From NCBI GenBank assembly GCA_937922735.1, contig CALAJL010000078.1:1-39559 (forward strand): a stretch of 39,559 nucleotides of DNA. Reading direction: 5' to 3'. Source of the DNA: an uncultured Gammaproteobacteria bacterium (lineage in GTDB: Bacteria > Pseudomonadota > Gammaproteobacteria > UBA4575). A program made the position numbers and the translations under genes. This document shows, piece after piece, positions 16,977-25,628 of the stretch (position 1 is the first letter of the stretch; every line of letters starts with the position of its first letter). The notes under the pieces are model-generated. The model did not search any database and was not told the DNA's origin. It saw only the letters and a program-made list of their open reading frames with translations.

Positions 16977-17429
16977 TTATCTTAAATCAGCCGTGGACAA
17001 ATCTTTATTATTATCTTCACCACCCAATTTTCCATCTGCACCAAAGGTAAACAGATCAAAGTCACTACCGTTAGTGCCAGGATTCGCAAATTGGTATTCA
17101 GCACCCCATGGATCTAAAGGCATTCTTGGAATATATCCACCTTTTCTCCAGTTTTTTGCTTCCGGACTACCACTAGGTTTGGTGACTAATGCCTGCAGAC
17201 CTTGGTCGGTAGTGGGGTAATTAAAGTTATCAAGACGGTAAAGATTTAAGGCTGATTCCAATGCACGTAAATCACTAAGAGATTTTTTCACGCGAGCTTC
17301 TTCTACTTGGCCAAATATATTGGGAGCAATTACCGCAGCTAATAATCCTATGATTACCACCACAACAATTATTTCAATCAGGGTAAAGCCTTTCACGCGA
17401 TGGTATTTTACATATTTAGTGTTATTCAT
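16977..17429 (-). CDS. gspG: Type II secretion system major pseudopilin G
   Basis: The 150-residue major subunit of the pseudopilus that pushes exoproteins through the secretin. The leader ends R-V-K-G, then F-T-L-I-E-I-I-V-V-V-V with Glu at +5. The C-terminal domain has the classic YRLDNFNYPTTDQGLQALVTKP, GGYIPRMPLDPWG and a calcium-loop-type DLFTFGADGKLGGE. It sits behind a 215 bp gap from gspF, probably with its own promoter, which would allow the higher output a major subunit needs. No Shine-Dalgarno is visible. Confidence 0.97.
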   Translation of the reverse strand: MNNTKYVKYHRVKGFTLIEIIVVVVIIGLLAAVIAPNIFGQVEEARVKKSLSDLRALESALNLYRLDNFNYPTTDQGLQALVTKPSGSPEAKNWRKGGYIPRMPLDPWGAEYQFANPGTNGSDFDLFTFGADGKLGGEDNNKDLSTADLR

Positions 17430-17644
17430 AGTGTAGTGATGACTCTCTATTTTAAATTAACTCGCTGATTATTAAGGGCAAATATTACTAAATTGTAACA
17501 ATATCTCTGATCCTTGCTATTCATCCTTTTAACTATCGGCACCTCTCAGCAGACAGCTGGCATTACATTAGAATGAATAGTTAATATCTATATTATTCAG
17601 TAGGTTATACCATATAATTTATATCATACTTTATATTAAAACTG
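17430..17644 (-). promoter_or_regulatory. Intergenic region gspF-gspG, likely internal promoter
   Basis: A 215 bp noncoding gap inside an otherwise compact operon, upstream of the abundant pseudopilin gene. On the minus strand a weak -35/-10-like pair (TTGCCC, 16 bp, TAATTT) occurs near 17455-17482. A short CAGC-TGTCT-GCTG hairpin lies near 17550. The assignment of a promoter is inference from the gap and gene dosage. Confidence 0.3.
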
Positions 17645-18862
17645 CTATTGGCCGACAAGCTGATTCAAGTTGAAGATTGGCATCAAGACCGCCATCACGA
17701 TACCCAATACCATAATGCCCATAAAAACGATGATTAAAGGCTCTAGTAGCTTCAAAGTGGTGTTAATAACTGTATTGAGTTCACGTTCTTGCTGAGAAGC
17801 TGCCCGATCTAACATTTCTTCTAAATTACCACTTTGCTCTCCACTCGCGATTAAGTGCAGTGTCATAGGAGGGAAGTGGCCTGAACGTTCTAGTGAAGAA
17901 TGTATTGTAGCGCCTTCACTTATACTCACGGCAGCTTCTTGTACTGCTTGGCGCATGGGTCGATTCATAATGACTTCGGCGGCTATACGCAATGAATCGA
18001 GCACAGGAACGCCGGATGCAGTCATGATACTCAAAGTTCGCGAAAACCGTGCAGTATTAACACCTTTTGTTAATTTTCCAACGATGGGTAACCGAAGATA
18101 AAATTGTTGGACTTTCGTTCTAAAGGCTTCGCTTCGCATCGCGCGTTGAAATAATATTACTCCAAGTATGGCTGCAACGAGTATGTATATACCGTAAGAC
18201 ACCATGAAATTACTCGTCGAAATGAGCATTCGTGTGAGTAATGGTAACTCCTGACCAAGGTCTTCAAATATTCCAACAACTTTAGGGACAACGACGACGA
18301 CTAATAGTACTACCACTGCAAAAGCGATAAATAATAGGGCAATAGGGTAAACTAAGGCACCGACAACACTTTGTTGTGTTTCTTGCTTTGTCTCTGTGTA
18401 ATCTGCAAGTCTATCTAATACTGCATCTAAGTGACCCGATTTTTCGCCTGCCGCGATAGTAGCGCGATACATTTCTGGAAAATCTGAAGGAAACTCACTC
18501 ATGGCTTTTTCTAAAGAATAACCCTCTGTCACACGTGACCTTACACCCATAATTGTGCGCTTTACTCGTGGCTTTTCAGTATGATTACCTATTGTTCGAA
18601 GTGATTCTTCTAAGGGTGTACCGGAACGTACTAAAGTTGATAGCTGCCGAGTGAACAATGCTAAATCAGTTGAATTAAATCGACGTGCAAGAACACTTCC
18701 AAAAGAAGATTGGTTTTTACGTTCTCTAACCTGATTGATTGCTAGCGGGTCAAAGCCTTTTGAGCGTAACTGTTGTCTAGCAGAGCGTGGGCTTTCACCT
18801 TCGATAACACCGCGTTTTTCGCGACCGGCTGAATCTAAAGCAGTGTATTCAAAAGCAGGCAT
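17645..18862 (-). CDS. gspF: Type II secretion system platform protein F
   Basis: A 405-residue polytopic inner-membrane protein. Two homologous T2SSF domains, about residues 70-195 and 273-395, each followed by hydrophobic helices (about 170-190, 220-245 and 375-397). Motifs: FTRQLSTLVRSGTPLEESL, FPEMYRATIAAGEKSGHLDAVLDRLADY, and in the second domain FSRTLSIMTASGVPVLDSL and FPPMTLHLIASGEQSGNLEEMLDRAA. N-terminal FEYTALDSAGREKRGVIEG is canonical. It forms the platform that couples GspE to pseudopilus growth, and is encoded 15 bp downstream of gspE. Confidence 0.96.
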   Translation of the reverse strand: MPAFEYTALDSAGREKRGVIEGESPRSARQQLRSKGFDPLAINQVRERKNQSSFGSVLARRFNSTDLALFTRQLSTLVRSGTPLEESLRTIGNHTEKPRVKRTIMGVRSRVTEGYSLEKAMSEFPSDFPEMYRATIAAGEKSGHLDAVLDRLADYTETKQETQQSVVGALVYPIALLFIAFAVVVLLVVVVVPKVVGIFEDLGQELPLLTRMLISTSNFMVSYGIYILVAAILGVILFQRAMRSEAFRTKVQQFYLRLPIVGKLTKGVNTARFSRTLSIMTASGVPVLDSLRIAAEVIMNRPMRQAVQEAAVSISEGATIHSSLERSGHFPPMTLHLIASGEQSGNLEEMLDRAASQQERELNTVINTTLKLLEPLIIVFMGIMVLGIVMAVLMPIFNLNQLVGQ

Positions 18863-18877
18863 AATTTAGCTCGAGGA

Positions 18878-20410
18878 TTAGTACTCAACATCTTCTTTAG
18901 TCACACGCATGACTTCTTCAAGTGTAGTTACTCCCTCAAGCACAAGACGTATGCCATCTTGTCGAATACTAGCCGTATGTTGATGCGCATATTTTTCTAA
19001 TTCTTGTTCAGCGCCAATGTCATGAATCATACTGCGCATCTTCTCGTCGATTGCAACCAACTCATAAATACCTGTTCGGCCGGCATAACCGGTGTTGTTA
19101 CATGCACTACATGAACCAGGTGAATAAATTGTAGGTGATGTTTGCAGATCTTTACCAATTTGAACGTTCTTAATTTGTTCAAATTCAACATCTGTTGCTG
19201 TATGGGAAACTCTGCATTCATTGCAAAGCACTCTAACTAAACGTTGTGCAAGTACCGCAACTAAACTTGAGGATAATAAAAATGGTTCAACACCCATGTC
19301 CCGCATACGAGTAATGGCACCTACAGCTGTATTGGTATGTAGTGTTGAAAACACCATATGTCCTGTTAAGCTTGCTTGCACAGCTATAGAGGCTGTTTCT
19401 AAGTCTCGTATTTCGCCAACCATGACTACATCAGGATCTTGTCGCAAAATTGCACGTAATCCTCGTGCAAAAGTCATATCTACCTTGCCATTTACTTGTG
19501 TTTGGCCAATTCCGTCTATGAAATATTCTATTGGATCTTCAACCGTGAGGATGTTCCGTTTTTTATCGTTAATTTCACTTAATGCTGCATACAAAGTAGT
19601 TGTTTTTCCAGAACCCGTAGGACCAGTAACTAAAACAATACCATGTGGTTTTTCAATTGCTTGTTTAATTTTGTCATGTAAGTCTGTTTGCAAACCTAGA
19701 TGTTCCAAATCCAGTCGACCGGCTTGTTTGTCTAATAAGCGCAATACTACACGTTCGCCATGACCAGATGGCAAGGTAGACACTCGAACATCCACCGGAC
19801 GGCCAGCAACACGTAACGAAATACGCCCATCTTGCGGCAAACGTTTTTCTGCAATGTCTAATGCCGCCATAACTTTAATACGTGAGACAACTAATGCACC
19901 AAGATTACGTGGCGGTTGCAACACCTCACGTAATACACCATCAACACGCATACGAACGGATAGTCTCGATTCAAAAGTTTCGATATGAATATCGGAAGCT
20001 CCTTCTTTAACGGCTTGAGTAAGAAGGGCGTTAATTAATCGAATTATTGGAGCATCGTCATCTGCATCCATTAAATCTTGGGGTTCGGGTAATGCTTCGG
20101 CAAGACTTGCTAAGTCAAGATCATCTTCAAATCCTTCCATTAGAGCTAGTGTGCCTGTAGCACTGTCGTCGTATAACTGAGTTAGCAACTCATCAAACTC
20201 GTCATCAGATAATGTACGAATATTAAGTGGTTTGCCTACAAAACGTCGCGCTTCTGCAAGAGAAGGGGGTTTAACATCGGGGCGTTGAAAAATCATTACA
20301 CGACCATTAATTTCATTACCAATCAAAATGCCATGACGTTTTGCAAAACTAAATGGCGGGCGGCGAGTTTGTCGCGGCGCTAAGGATGGTTGTGCTTTTT
20401 CTGTTTCCAT
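18878..20410 (-). CDS. gspE: Type II secretion system ATPase E
   Basis: A 510-residue cytoplasmic hexameric ATPase that powers pseudopilus assembly. After an N-terminal domain (1-140), the core has GASDIHIE, RMRVDG, LPSGHGERVVLRLLD, Walker A GPTGSGKTTT near residue 265, Asp box LTVEDPIEY, Walker B VVMVGEIRD and His box STLHTNTA. The C-terminal zinc-binding C-M domain is intact, with L-C-N-E-C and later S-C-S-A-C. It is anchored through GspL, encoded further down the same operon. Sits between gspD (28 bp) and gspF (15 bp). Confidence 0.97.
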   Translation of the reverse strand: METEKAQPSLAPRQTRRPPFSFAKRHGILIGNEINGRVMIFQRPDVKPPSLAEARRFVGKPLNIRTLSDDEFDELLTQLYDDSATGTLALMEGFEDDLDLASLAEALPEPQDLMDADDDAPIIRLINALLTQAVKEGASDIHIETFESRLSVRMRVDGVLREVLQPPRNLGALVVSRIKVMAALDIAEKRLPQDGRISLRVAGRPVDVRVSTLPSGHGERVVLRLLDKQAGRLDLEHLGLQTDLHDKIKQAIEKPHGIVLVTGPTGSGKTTTLYAALSEINDKKRNILTVEDPIEYFIDGIGQTQVNGKVDMTFARGLRAILRQDPDVVMVGEIRDLETASIAVQASLTGHMVFSTLHTNTAVGAITRMRDMGVEPFLLSSSLVAVLAQRLVRVLCNECRVSHTATDVEFEQIKNVQIGKDLQTSPTIYSPGSCSACNNTGYAGRTGIYELVAIDEKMRSMIHDIGAEQELEKYAHQHTASIRQDGIRLVLEGVTTLEEVMRVTKEDVEY

Positions 20411-20438
20411 TTTGAAATGATTTATTAGCTAAGACTTA

Positions 20439-22607
20439 TTACTCAAGAATAATTACATCAGAGTCTGTAGGAATAGAAATGTTTTCAGTTTGAATCTCTT
20501 CAATTTGAATGTCATTCACTTGCACATCGTTAATTTCTTCAATGGCTGTTGTTTCAACGCCAGGAGATTGCTGCAGTAATTGATCAACAGATACTGGAGA
20601 TGTTGTCGCACTTGTATTGCCACCCGGTATTTGTGTGACTAACTCATCAAGGTCGGGTAGTAGCTTAGCGCCGTTTTTAATCAAACCGCGTTCACTAATC
20701 TCAGACTCAATTTGTTTAGCCCTTAAAAAACTATACTTCGAATTTGTTGCATAGCTTCCGGTAGCTGCGTCACGAATAATTACTGGATGGATAAACACCA
20801 TTAAATTTTGTTTATCATTTGTAGTGGACGTTGCCTTAAATAAATGACCCAACAACGGTATGTCACCTAATAATGGAACTTTTTGTACACTATCTGTGAA
20901 TTCGTCTTCTATTAGACCACCAAGTACTATTGTTTGTTGATCTTTAGCAAGTACGCTAGTGCTGATTGAACGCTTATTCGTGATGATATCGCTAGCTACA
21001 GCAGAAGCTGAAAGGGAAGAAGATTCGGTTTCAATATCCAATTTCACACTATCTCCTTCATTGATTTGTGGAGTAATCCGCAAAGTAATACCAACATCTT
21101 CACGTTCAATAGTTTGAAATGGGTTTACAGCAGAATCAGTACCTGAGCCTGTATTGGTAAACTGCCCAGTAATGAATGGGACATTTTGAGCCACTACAAT
21201 TTCAGCTTCTTCATTATCCAAGGTCATTAATTGCGGAGTAGATAAAATATTTGTAGCTGTATCACCTTCGAGAGCTCTTATTAACGCTGCAAATCTATCT
21301 TTACCGCTCAGCTTTGCAGCACCCACAAATGCTCCACTTGTTATTGCACCTATAGGATTAGCTGAATCTCCCAGCACGCCGGTTAAATCAATTCCGCTAT
21401 TTGGTAAGAGTGTTCCAAAAGCTGGGGTTGTACCTGAAGAACGATCTGTTGGTACATATGCAAATTCGACACCCAAATCTTTAGCTAGGTTAGTCGATAC
21501 TTCAGCAATCACGGCTTCAACTAATACTTGCGCACGTCGTACATCTAGCTGATTAATAATTCTTCGTAAACTATCAAACTTTGCAGGTGCTGCAGTAATA
21601 ATTAGAGCATTGTTTGTTTCATCCGCTTGGATATCAACGTCTTGTGAGCCTGCTGCGGATGTAGCACCACCATTTGCACCACCTTGTTGGCCCTCTGCTT
21701 CAAATTGAGATACTCCTAGTAAGATAGGTGCAAGTTCAGAGGCTTTTGCATACTTTAAGAAAACGACTTGCGAGTTTCCACCGCCTTGCAATGGAGTATC
21801 TAAATGAGCGATGAGACCTCGAATGCGTAAACGTGCTGCATTATCACCAGAAAGCAAAATACTATTTGAACGTTCATCTGCAGCTAGGGTTGTACCACCG
21901 GGAACTTGACCTTGTGCGTCTTGACGACTCATGGAATTAATAATTCTTACCACTTCAGATGCAGAAGCATGCTGCAATGGAACTACTTCAATCTCTTGGC
22001 TATCGGGGCGATCAATGCGATTGATAATTGAAATGAGTCTCTGAATATTTGCTGCACGATCTGAAACAACAAGCACATTACTGTTTGGATATGCTGCTAA
22101 ATGACCTTGCTGTGGAACGAGAGGCCGTAAAATAGGAACCATTTGAGCGGCAGGTACGTTTTTAATTGGAATGACTCGTGTAACTAACTCATCTCCATTG
22201 GCTTGATTGGAACCTCCACCTGTTGCGACTGGGCCTTGCTTTGCATTTACATCAGGTAATATTTTAATTACTTCACCAACTTTAACCGCCGCATAACCAT
22301 GTACCTGTAATACAGATAAGAAAACTTGGTAAACCTCTTCACGATTCATTGAGCGTGCGGATACTACGGTAACCTTAGCTTTTACTCGTGGATCAACAAT
22401 GAAGTTACGTCCGGTGGCTTCAGCTACAGTCTCAATAAATGAGCGAATATCTGCATCTTTTAGATTTAACGTTACACCCGTTTCGGCTAGTACATTAGTT
22501 GGTGCAAGCATGAATACGGCTACTAATAGCGTCAGATAAATCCGTAACGCTCTAGAGATTTGGTTAAAGTTAAACTTATTTTTCATATAGTTATGTGGTT
22601 TAAACAT
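20439..22607 (-). CDS. gspD: Type II secretion system secretin D
   Basis: A 722-residue outer-membrane secretin forming the exit channel. A Sec signal peptide (hydrophobic 22-40, AxA cleavage after VLAETG or near) is followed by the N0 domain (LNLKDADIRSFIETVAEATGRNFIVDPRVKAKVTVVS) and N1-N3 repeats with PNSNVLVVSD and ADERSNSILLSG. The secretin barrel includes VPFITGQFTN, EREDVGITLRITPQINEGDSVKLDIETESSS and VLGGLIEDE-VPLLGDIPLLGHLF. A C-terminal tail rich in acidic residues (last about 60 residues) may be an S-domain for a pilotin. An alternative Met at residue 8 (22586) gives a more usual signal peptide. A 143 bp gap separates it from gspC. Confidence 0.96.
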   Translation of the reverse strand: MFKPHNYMKNKFNFNQISRALRIYLTLLVAVFMLAPTNVLAETGVTLNLKDADIRSFIETVAEATGRNFIVDPRVKAKVTVVSARSMNREEVYQVFLSVLQVHGYAAVKVGEVIKILPDVNAKQGPVATGGGSNQANGDELVTRVIPIKNVPAAQMVPILRPLVPQQGHLAAYPNSNVLVVSDRAANIQRLISIINRIDRPDSQEIEVVPLQHASASEVVRIINSMSRQDAQGQVPGGTTLAADERSNSILLSGDNAARLRIRGLIAHLDTPLQGGGNSQVVFLKYAKASELAPILLGVSQFEAEGQQGGANGGATSAAGSQDVDIQADETNNALIITAAPAKFDSLRRIINQLDVRRAQVLVEAVIAEVSTNLAKDLGVEFAYVPTDRSSGTTPAFGTLLPNSGIDLTGVLGDSANPIGAITSGAFVGAAKLSGKDRFAALIRALEGDTATNILSTPQLMTLDNEEAEIVVAQNVPFITGQFTNTGSGTDSAVNPFQTIEREDVGITLRITPQINEGDSVKLDIETESSSLSASAVASDIITNKRSISTSVLAKDQQTIVLGGLIEDEFTDSVQKVPLLGDIPLLGHLFKATSTTNDKQNLMVFIHPVIIRDAATGSYATNSKYSFLRAKQIESEISERGLIKNGAKLLPDLDELVTQIPGGNTSATTSPVSVDQLLQQSPGVETTAIEEINDVQVNDIQIEEIQTENISIPTDSDVIILE

Positions 22608-22750
22608 TGTAATTTTTGTGTTTATTTAGCTTATCAGGATATCGCTATACCGCATAGAATATGCCTGTTGTTTATACACTAAATTGCTGATCTTCTTATT
22701 TGCTTTCGATCTCTAAGTTGTTTATTTCATGATCAATGGTGATCTGAAGA

Positions 22751-23650
22751 TTATTGACTCAGATCTTGGAATAGGGTGATTTCGGTGCCAGCTCGTATAA
22801 CGACCATTTTCACTTCGGTTGCAGATGAAAGGGCTTGCATAGCTTCAGGGCCTTTATTTGGAGCATCTAAAACAATGTCATTAATATTTATAACAACATC
22901 TTCAGGCTCTAAACCTAGCTGGTAGAACATGTCTGTGTTTTTACTGGGTGTTAGCTTGTAGCCCATAAACTTACCATCATCGTTATTATGTGGCACAGCG
23001 TTAATAAATTCGGTTAACCGCACTGGGTTTTTCATTATTTCTTGGCGAAATTGACCAACTGTTTCAAAATTCGCGGTTTTAGCACCAGCTGTGGTCTGCT
23101 TGCTAGTCGCGGGTTTAATGGTTGAACCAGGTTTTTTTTGATTGAAACCTTTGGCATTAGATCTAGGAAGACGTAAGGTTTCCATGCGAATATCACGCTC
23201 CAAAATAACCCGATCAGAGAAAACGGCATGTAATGTAGCTCCTCCAGGAACATCATCTCCTAACGCATAATGTTTAATTTTGTTACCACCACTAGAAATG
23301 ATCGCATACCCATAGTCTTTATCACCCGCTAATACACCCAATAATTTAAGATTCAGAGTTGTTTCAGGAGCGTTTGCAACCTGTTTGGTTGATGATATGG
23401 GGGCAGGTTTGCCCATAAGGTGTAATTGCGCGACTTTGCGGTCATGGTTAGCTCGAGGCTGTGGTTTTATATTAGTGTTCGCAGCAGAAGTAGGAGTATT
23501 AATAATCTCATTTGAGCCTCCTGCAAAAAAACCGACCACCACTTTTGCTAACGTTATTAAGATAAGAATAGCTAGTGCAATGCTGACCCAACGAGGTAGC
23601 TTCATTTCTATTTTAGGCCATAGATTGCTTAGTGTAGTGGCAGCGTCCAT
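22751..23650 (-). CDS. gspC: Type II secretion system protein C
   Basis: A 299-residue inner-membrane protein linking platform and secretin. One transmembrane helix (residues about 22-42), a proline/Asn-rich linker, a homology-region domain (about 93-160; NLKLLGVLAGDKDYGYAIISSGG and the VLERDIRMETLRLPR strand) that contacts GspD N0, and a C-terminal PDZ domain (about 210-295; MGYKLTPSKNTDMFYQLGLEPEDVVININDIVLD). First gene of the gsp operon; its upstream region is shared with the divergent tRNA-Glu promoter. No Shine-Dalgarno is visible. Confidence 0.94.
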   Translation of the reverse strand: MDAATTLSNLWPKIEMKLPRWVSIALAILILITLAKVVVGFFAGGSNEIINTPTSAANTNIKPQPRANHDRKVAQLHLMGKPAPISSTKQVANAPETTLNLKLLGVLAGDKDYGYAIISSGGNKIKHYALGDDVPGGATLHAVFSDRVILERDIRMETLRLPRSNAKGFNQKKPGSTIKPATSKQTTAGAKTANFETVGQFRQEIMKNPVRLTEFINAVPHNNDDGKFMGYKLTPSKNTDMFYQLGLEPEDVVININDIVLDAPNKGPEAMQALSSATEVKMVVIRAGTEITLFQDLSQ

Positions 23651-23727
23651 ATATTATAAATTAGTCCATGATCCACTGGTTAGCTGAGTATATATATTGT
23701 TCATTTATATCTATCTAATCAATCTAC

Positions 23728-23756
23728 TTGACAGCAAAAGCATGGTTGCGTAACTT
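23728..23756 (+). promoter_or_regulatory. Sigma70-type promoter of tRNA-Glu
   Basis: A perfect -35 TTGACA (23728-23733), a 17 bp spacer and a weaker -10 TAACTT (23751-23756), followed by a GC-rich discriminator (CGCCGCC). That discriminator type is typical of stringently controlled stable-RNA promoters. The transcript would start about 40 bp before the tRNA. The leader can fold as a 7 bp stem TTTCGCC (23755-23761) / GGCGAAA (23792-23798). Confidence 0.65.
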
Positions 23757-23805
23757 TCGCCGCCTCTGTTAAAGAAGAAATTCTTCAATAGGGCGAAATT
23801 ATTAT

Positions 23806-23881
23806 GTCCCCATCGTCTAGAGGCCTAGGACACTGCCCTTTCACGGCGGCAACAGGGGTTCGAATCCCCTTGGGGACGCCA
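23806..23881 (+). tRNA. tRNA-Glu (anticodon TTC)
   Basis: A 76-nt cloverleaf with encoded CCA. Acceptor GTCCCCA pairs with TGGGGAC (7 bp), D arm with TCTAGAGGCCTAGGA, anticodon stem CTGCC/GGCGG with loop CTTTCAC (anticodon TTC), T arm AGGGG-TTCGAAT-CCCCT. It stands alone between gspC (divergent) and the dsrE2-like gene. Confidence 0.97.
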
Positions 23882-24018
23882 TAATTCGTATTTACTATGG
23901 GAATTATGAGCAGTTCTATTCAAACTGTTGCCAACACTATAACTCACTCATTAAACATAGAGTTTTCTACAGGGTTCAGATACTAATGCCCTGATGGAGG
24001 GTAGTAAATAGCTTATAT

Positions 24019-24049
24019 TTGGTAATGAAAACTTTTACTGCATTACCAA
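24019..24049. repeat. Perfect 9 bp inverted repeat
   Basis: TTGGTAATG at 24019-24027 pairs with CATTACCAA at 24041-24049 around a 13-nt loop. It could be an RNA hairpin on the tRNA-Glu read-through transcript or an operator. No function can be assigned from sequence. Confidence 0.6.
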
Positions 24050-24264
24050 TGCACATCTCATGAAAGTATAGTTTCTGTTTCTACATTTAACCCGAACTGG
24101 CTTTAGATACTATAGTTCAATAATTATATTAATAATTAAGTTTACATATCATATGTAATTAATTGAATAATATAATTTTATTATGATTAATAGAATAAAT
24201 ACGCACGACAGTGGGTAAAAGACAAAAAAATGTAGTGCAATTTTATTGTTATAAAGGCTAAAGA

Positions 24265-24295
24265 TTGATACTTTATTAGCATCAACTAATATACT
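24265..24295 (+). promoter_or_regulatory. Candidate promoter of the dsrE2-like gene
   Basis: TTGATA at 24265-24270 with TAATAT at 24287-24292 (16 bp spacer) or TATACT at 24290-24295 (19 bp spacer). A strong Shine-Dalgarno AAGGAG lies just ahead of the ATG at 24332. Both boxes match sigma70 consensus reasonably. Confidence 0.45.
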
Positions 24296-24331
24296 TAATT
24301 AATATCTAAGGCTATCAAGGAGAATCAATAC

Positions 24332-24937
24332 ATGTCTGGAAATCTCGATATTGAAAATCTAGATCAAGAAACCTTAAACAAATGGTTTGATGAGAGACTA
24401 GAGCAAAAACTCCAAGAACGTGAAGATGCCAGAACACCACAATTATCTCTTATTGCCACAAAAGGTACTATGGATATGGCTTATCCTCCATTTATATTAG
24501 CTTCTACTGCAGCTGCATTAGGTTGGGAAGTTTCCTGCTTCTTTACATTTTATGGCTTAAATTTATTAAAGAAAGATCTTGATCTAGAAATTTCTCCACT
24601 GGGCAATCCAGCCATGCCAATGAAAATGCCGTTTGGTCCCGATTGGTTTAAGAAAGTACAATGGAACATTCCAAACGCATTAAGCAGTAATATCCCAGGC
24701 TTTGAAAAATTTGCAACTTCTATGATGAAGCAAACTTTGAGTAGCAAGGGTGTGGCTAGCATTCAAGAGTTGCGTGAATTAGCAATTGAAGCAGAAGTAA
24801 AAATGGTGGCATGCCAAATGACTGTAGACCTATTTGGTTTTGATAGAAATGAATTTATAGATGACGTTACAGACTGGGTAGGAGCTGCATCTTTCTTGCC
24901 TGAAGCACAAAAATCAGATATTTGTCTATTTATATAG
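24332..24937 (+). CDS. DsrE2-like sulfur-trafficking protein (DsrE/F family)
   Basis: A 201-residue protein of the DsrE/DsrF/DsrH-like superfamily, closest in pattern to DsrE2. After a charged helical N-terminus (about 1-32), motifs are LSLIATKGTMDMAYPPFILASTAAALGWEVSCFFTFYGLNLL and the family signature EVKMVACQMTVDLFGFDRNEF, ending in EAQKSDICLFI. Cys69 and Cys161 are candidate persulfide carriers; Cys161 sits at the position of the family's redox Cys. DsrE2 proteins are linked with rhodanese and TusA in cytoplasmic sulfane-sulfur transfer in sulfur oxidisers; here neither rhd nor tusA is adjacent. A Shine-Dalgarno AAGGAG precedes it. It begins the sulfur island and is followed 11 bp later by a haem lipoprotein gene. 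Confidence 0.87.
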   Translation: MSGNLDIENLDQETLNKWFDERLEQKLQEREDARTPQLSLIATKGTMDMAYPPFILASTAAALGWEVSCFFTFYGLNLLKKDLDLEISPLGNPAMPMKMPFGPDWFKKVQWNIPNALSSNIPGFEKFATSMMKQTLSSKGVASIQELRELAIEAEVKMVACQMTVDLFGFDRNEFIDDVTDWVGAASFLPEAQKSDICLFI

Positions 24938-24948
24938 AATCGACGAGC

Positions 24949-25515
24949 TTGAAAAACTTTACACAGTTAATTTGTATTTGCGTTATGTTCAGCAGCATCA
25001 TTGCATGCTCAGTAGATGTAGATGGAGAATTATTATTAAGTCGAGTTGTAAGCAAGCAGTTAGGAGAGCAATTAAAAAGCAAATTGGTAGACTCACTTCA
25101 ATCTGAAGGACCTATTTCTGCTATTTCAGTCTGTAATTTTGATGCACCTAATATTAGCAATACTTTAGGAGAGAACTATGAGTTAGAAGTAGGGCGAACA
25201 TCACTCAAAACTAGAAATCCTGCCAACCAACCAGATGCATGGGAAACAAAACAACTGCAATGGTTTGAGTCTCAGTTAAAATCAGGCGTTGACGTTAAAT
25301 CATTAGAAGTTCATGAAGTACTAACGGAAAATAATCAAGAAGTGTTCCGTTATATGAAAGCGATTCCCGTACAAGAACCATGCGCTCTATGCCATGGCAA
25401 AAACATACCTCCTAGCGTCACAAATAAAATTGATACCTTATATCCAGAGGATCAAGCGAAAGGTTATGAGATCGGTGAATTAAGAGGAGCATTTACAGTA
25501 AAGATTGAACTATAA
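24949..25515 (+). CDS. Tll0287-like (DUF3365) c-type haem lipoprotein
   Basis: About 188 residues. The most sensible start is TTG at 24949, giving the basic start K-N-F, a hydrophobic core and a lipobox-like I-I-A-C at about residues 18-21, hence an outer-membrane or periplasmic lipoprotein; a TTG at 24922, overlapping the dsrE2-like gene, would add nine residues. The body matches the DUF3365/Tll0287 family: AISVCNFDAP, LEVGRTSLKTRNPANQPDAWE, FRYMKAIPVQEPCALCHG with one CXXCH haem site, and GYEIGELRGAFTVKI. Such domains bind a single haem and often act as redox sensors or electron carriers. It ends at a bidirectional terminator shared with fccB. Confidence 0.85.
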   Translation: MKNFTQLICICVMFSSIIACSVDVDGELLLSRVVSKQLGEQLKSKLVDSLQSEGPISAISVCNFDAPNISNTLGENYELEVGRTSLKTRNPANQPDAWETKQLQWFESQLKSGVDVKSLEVHEVLTENNQEVFRYMKAIPVQEPCALCHGKNIPPSVTNKIDTLYPEDQAKGYEIGELRGAFTVKIEL

Positions 25516-25582
25516 TTTTTTTGTAAAATTACTTTTTATTAGTCAAATATAACTAGTATCTTTAAATTACTTCTAGAATTAA

Positions 25583-25603
25583 AAAGGGGCAAGAAGCCCC
25601 TTT
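25583..25603. terminator. Bidirectional intrinsic terminator
   Basis: A perfect 8 bp stem AAAGGGGC / GCCCCTTT with a 5-nt AAGAA loop, flanked by A-rich and T-rich tails. It lies between the convergent haem-lipoprotein gene and fccB and should stop both transcripts. Confidence 0.85.
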
Positions 25604-25628
25604 AATAGTTTAAGTTTTCAATACAAAT

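Larger units (their letters stand above)
23882..24331. other. Intergenic region between tRNA-Glu and the dsrE2-like gene
   Basis: About 450 bp with no credible gene. It contains a perfect 9 bp inverted repeat with a 13-nt loop at 24019-24049 (TTGGTAATG ... CATTACCAA), about 140 bp after the tRNA; no T-run follows, so it is not an obvious terminator. Near its end is a candidate promoter for the sulfur gene. Confidence 0.5.

Noticed and set aside
24922-24948. Upstream TTG start of the haem lipoprotein
   Set aside because: It would add nine residues ahead of the signal peptide; TTG 24949 gives a compact lipoprotein signal.
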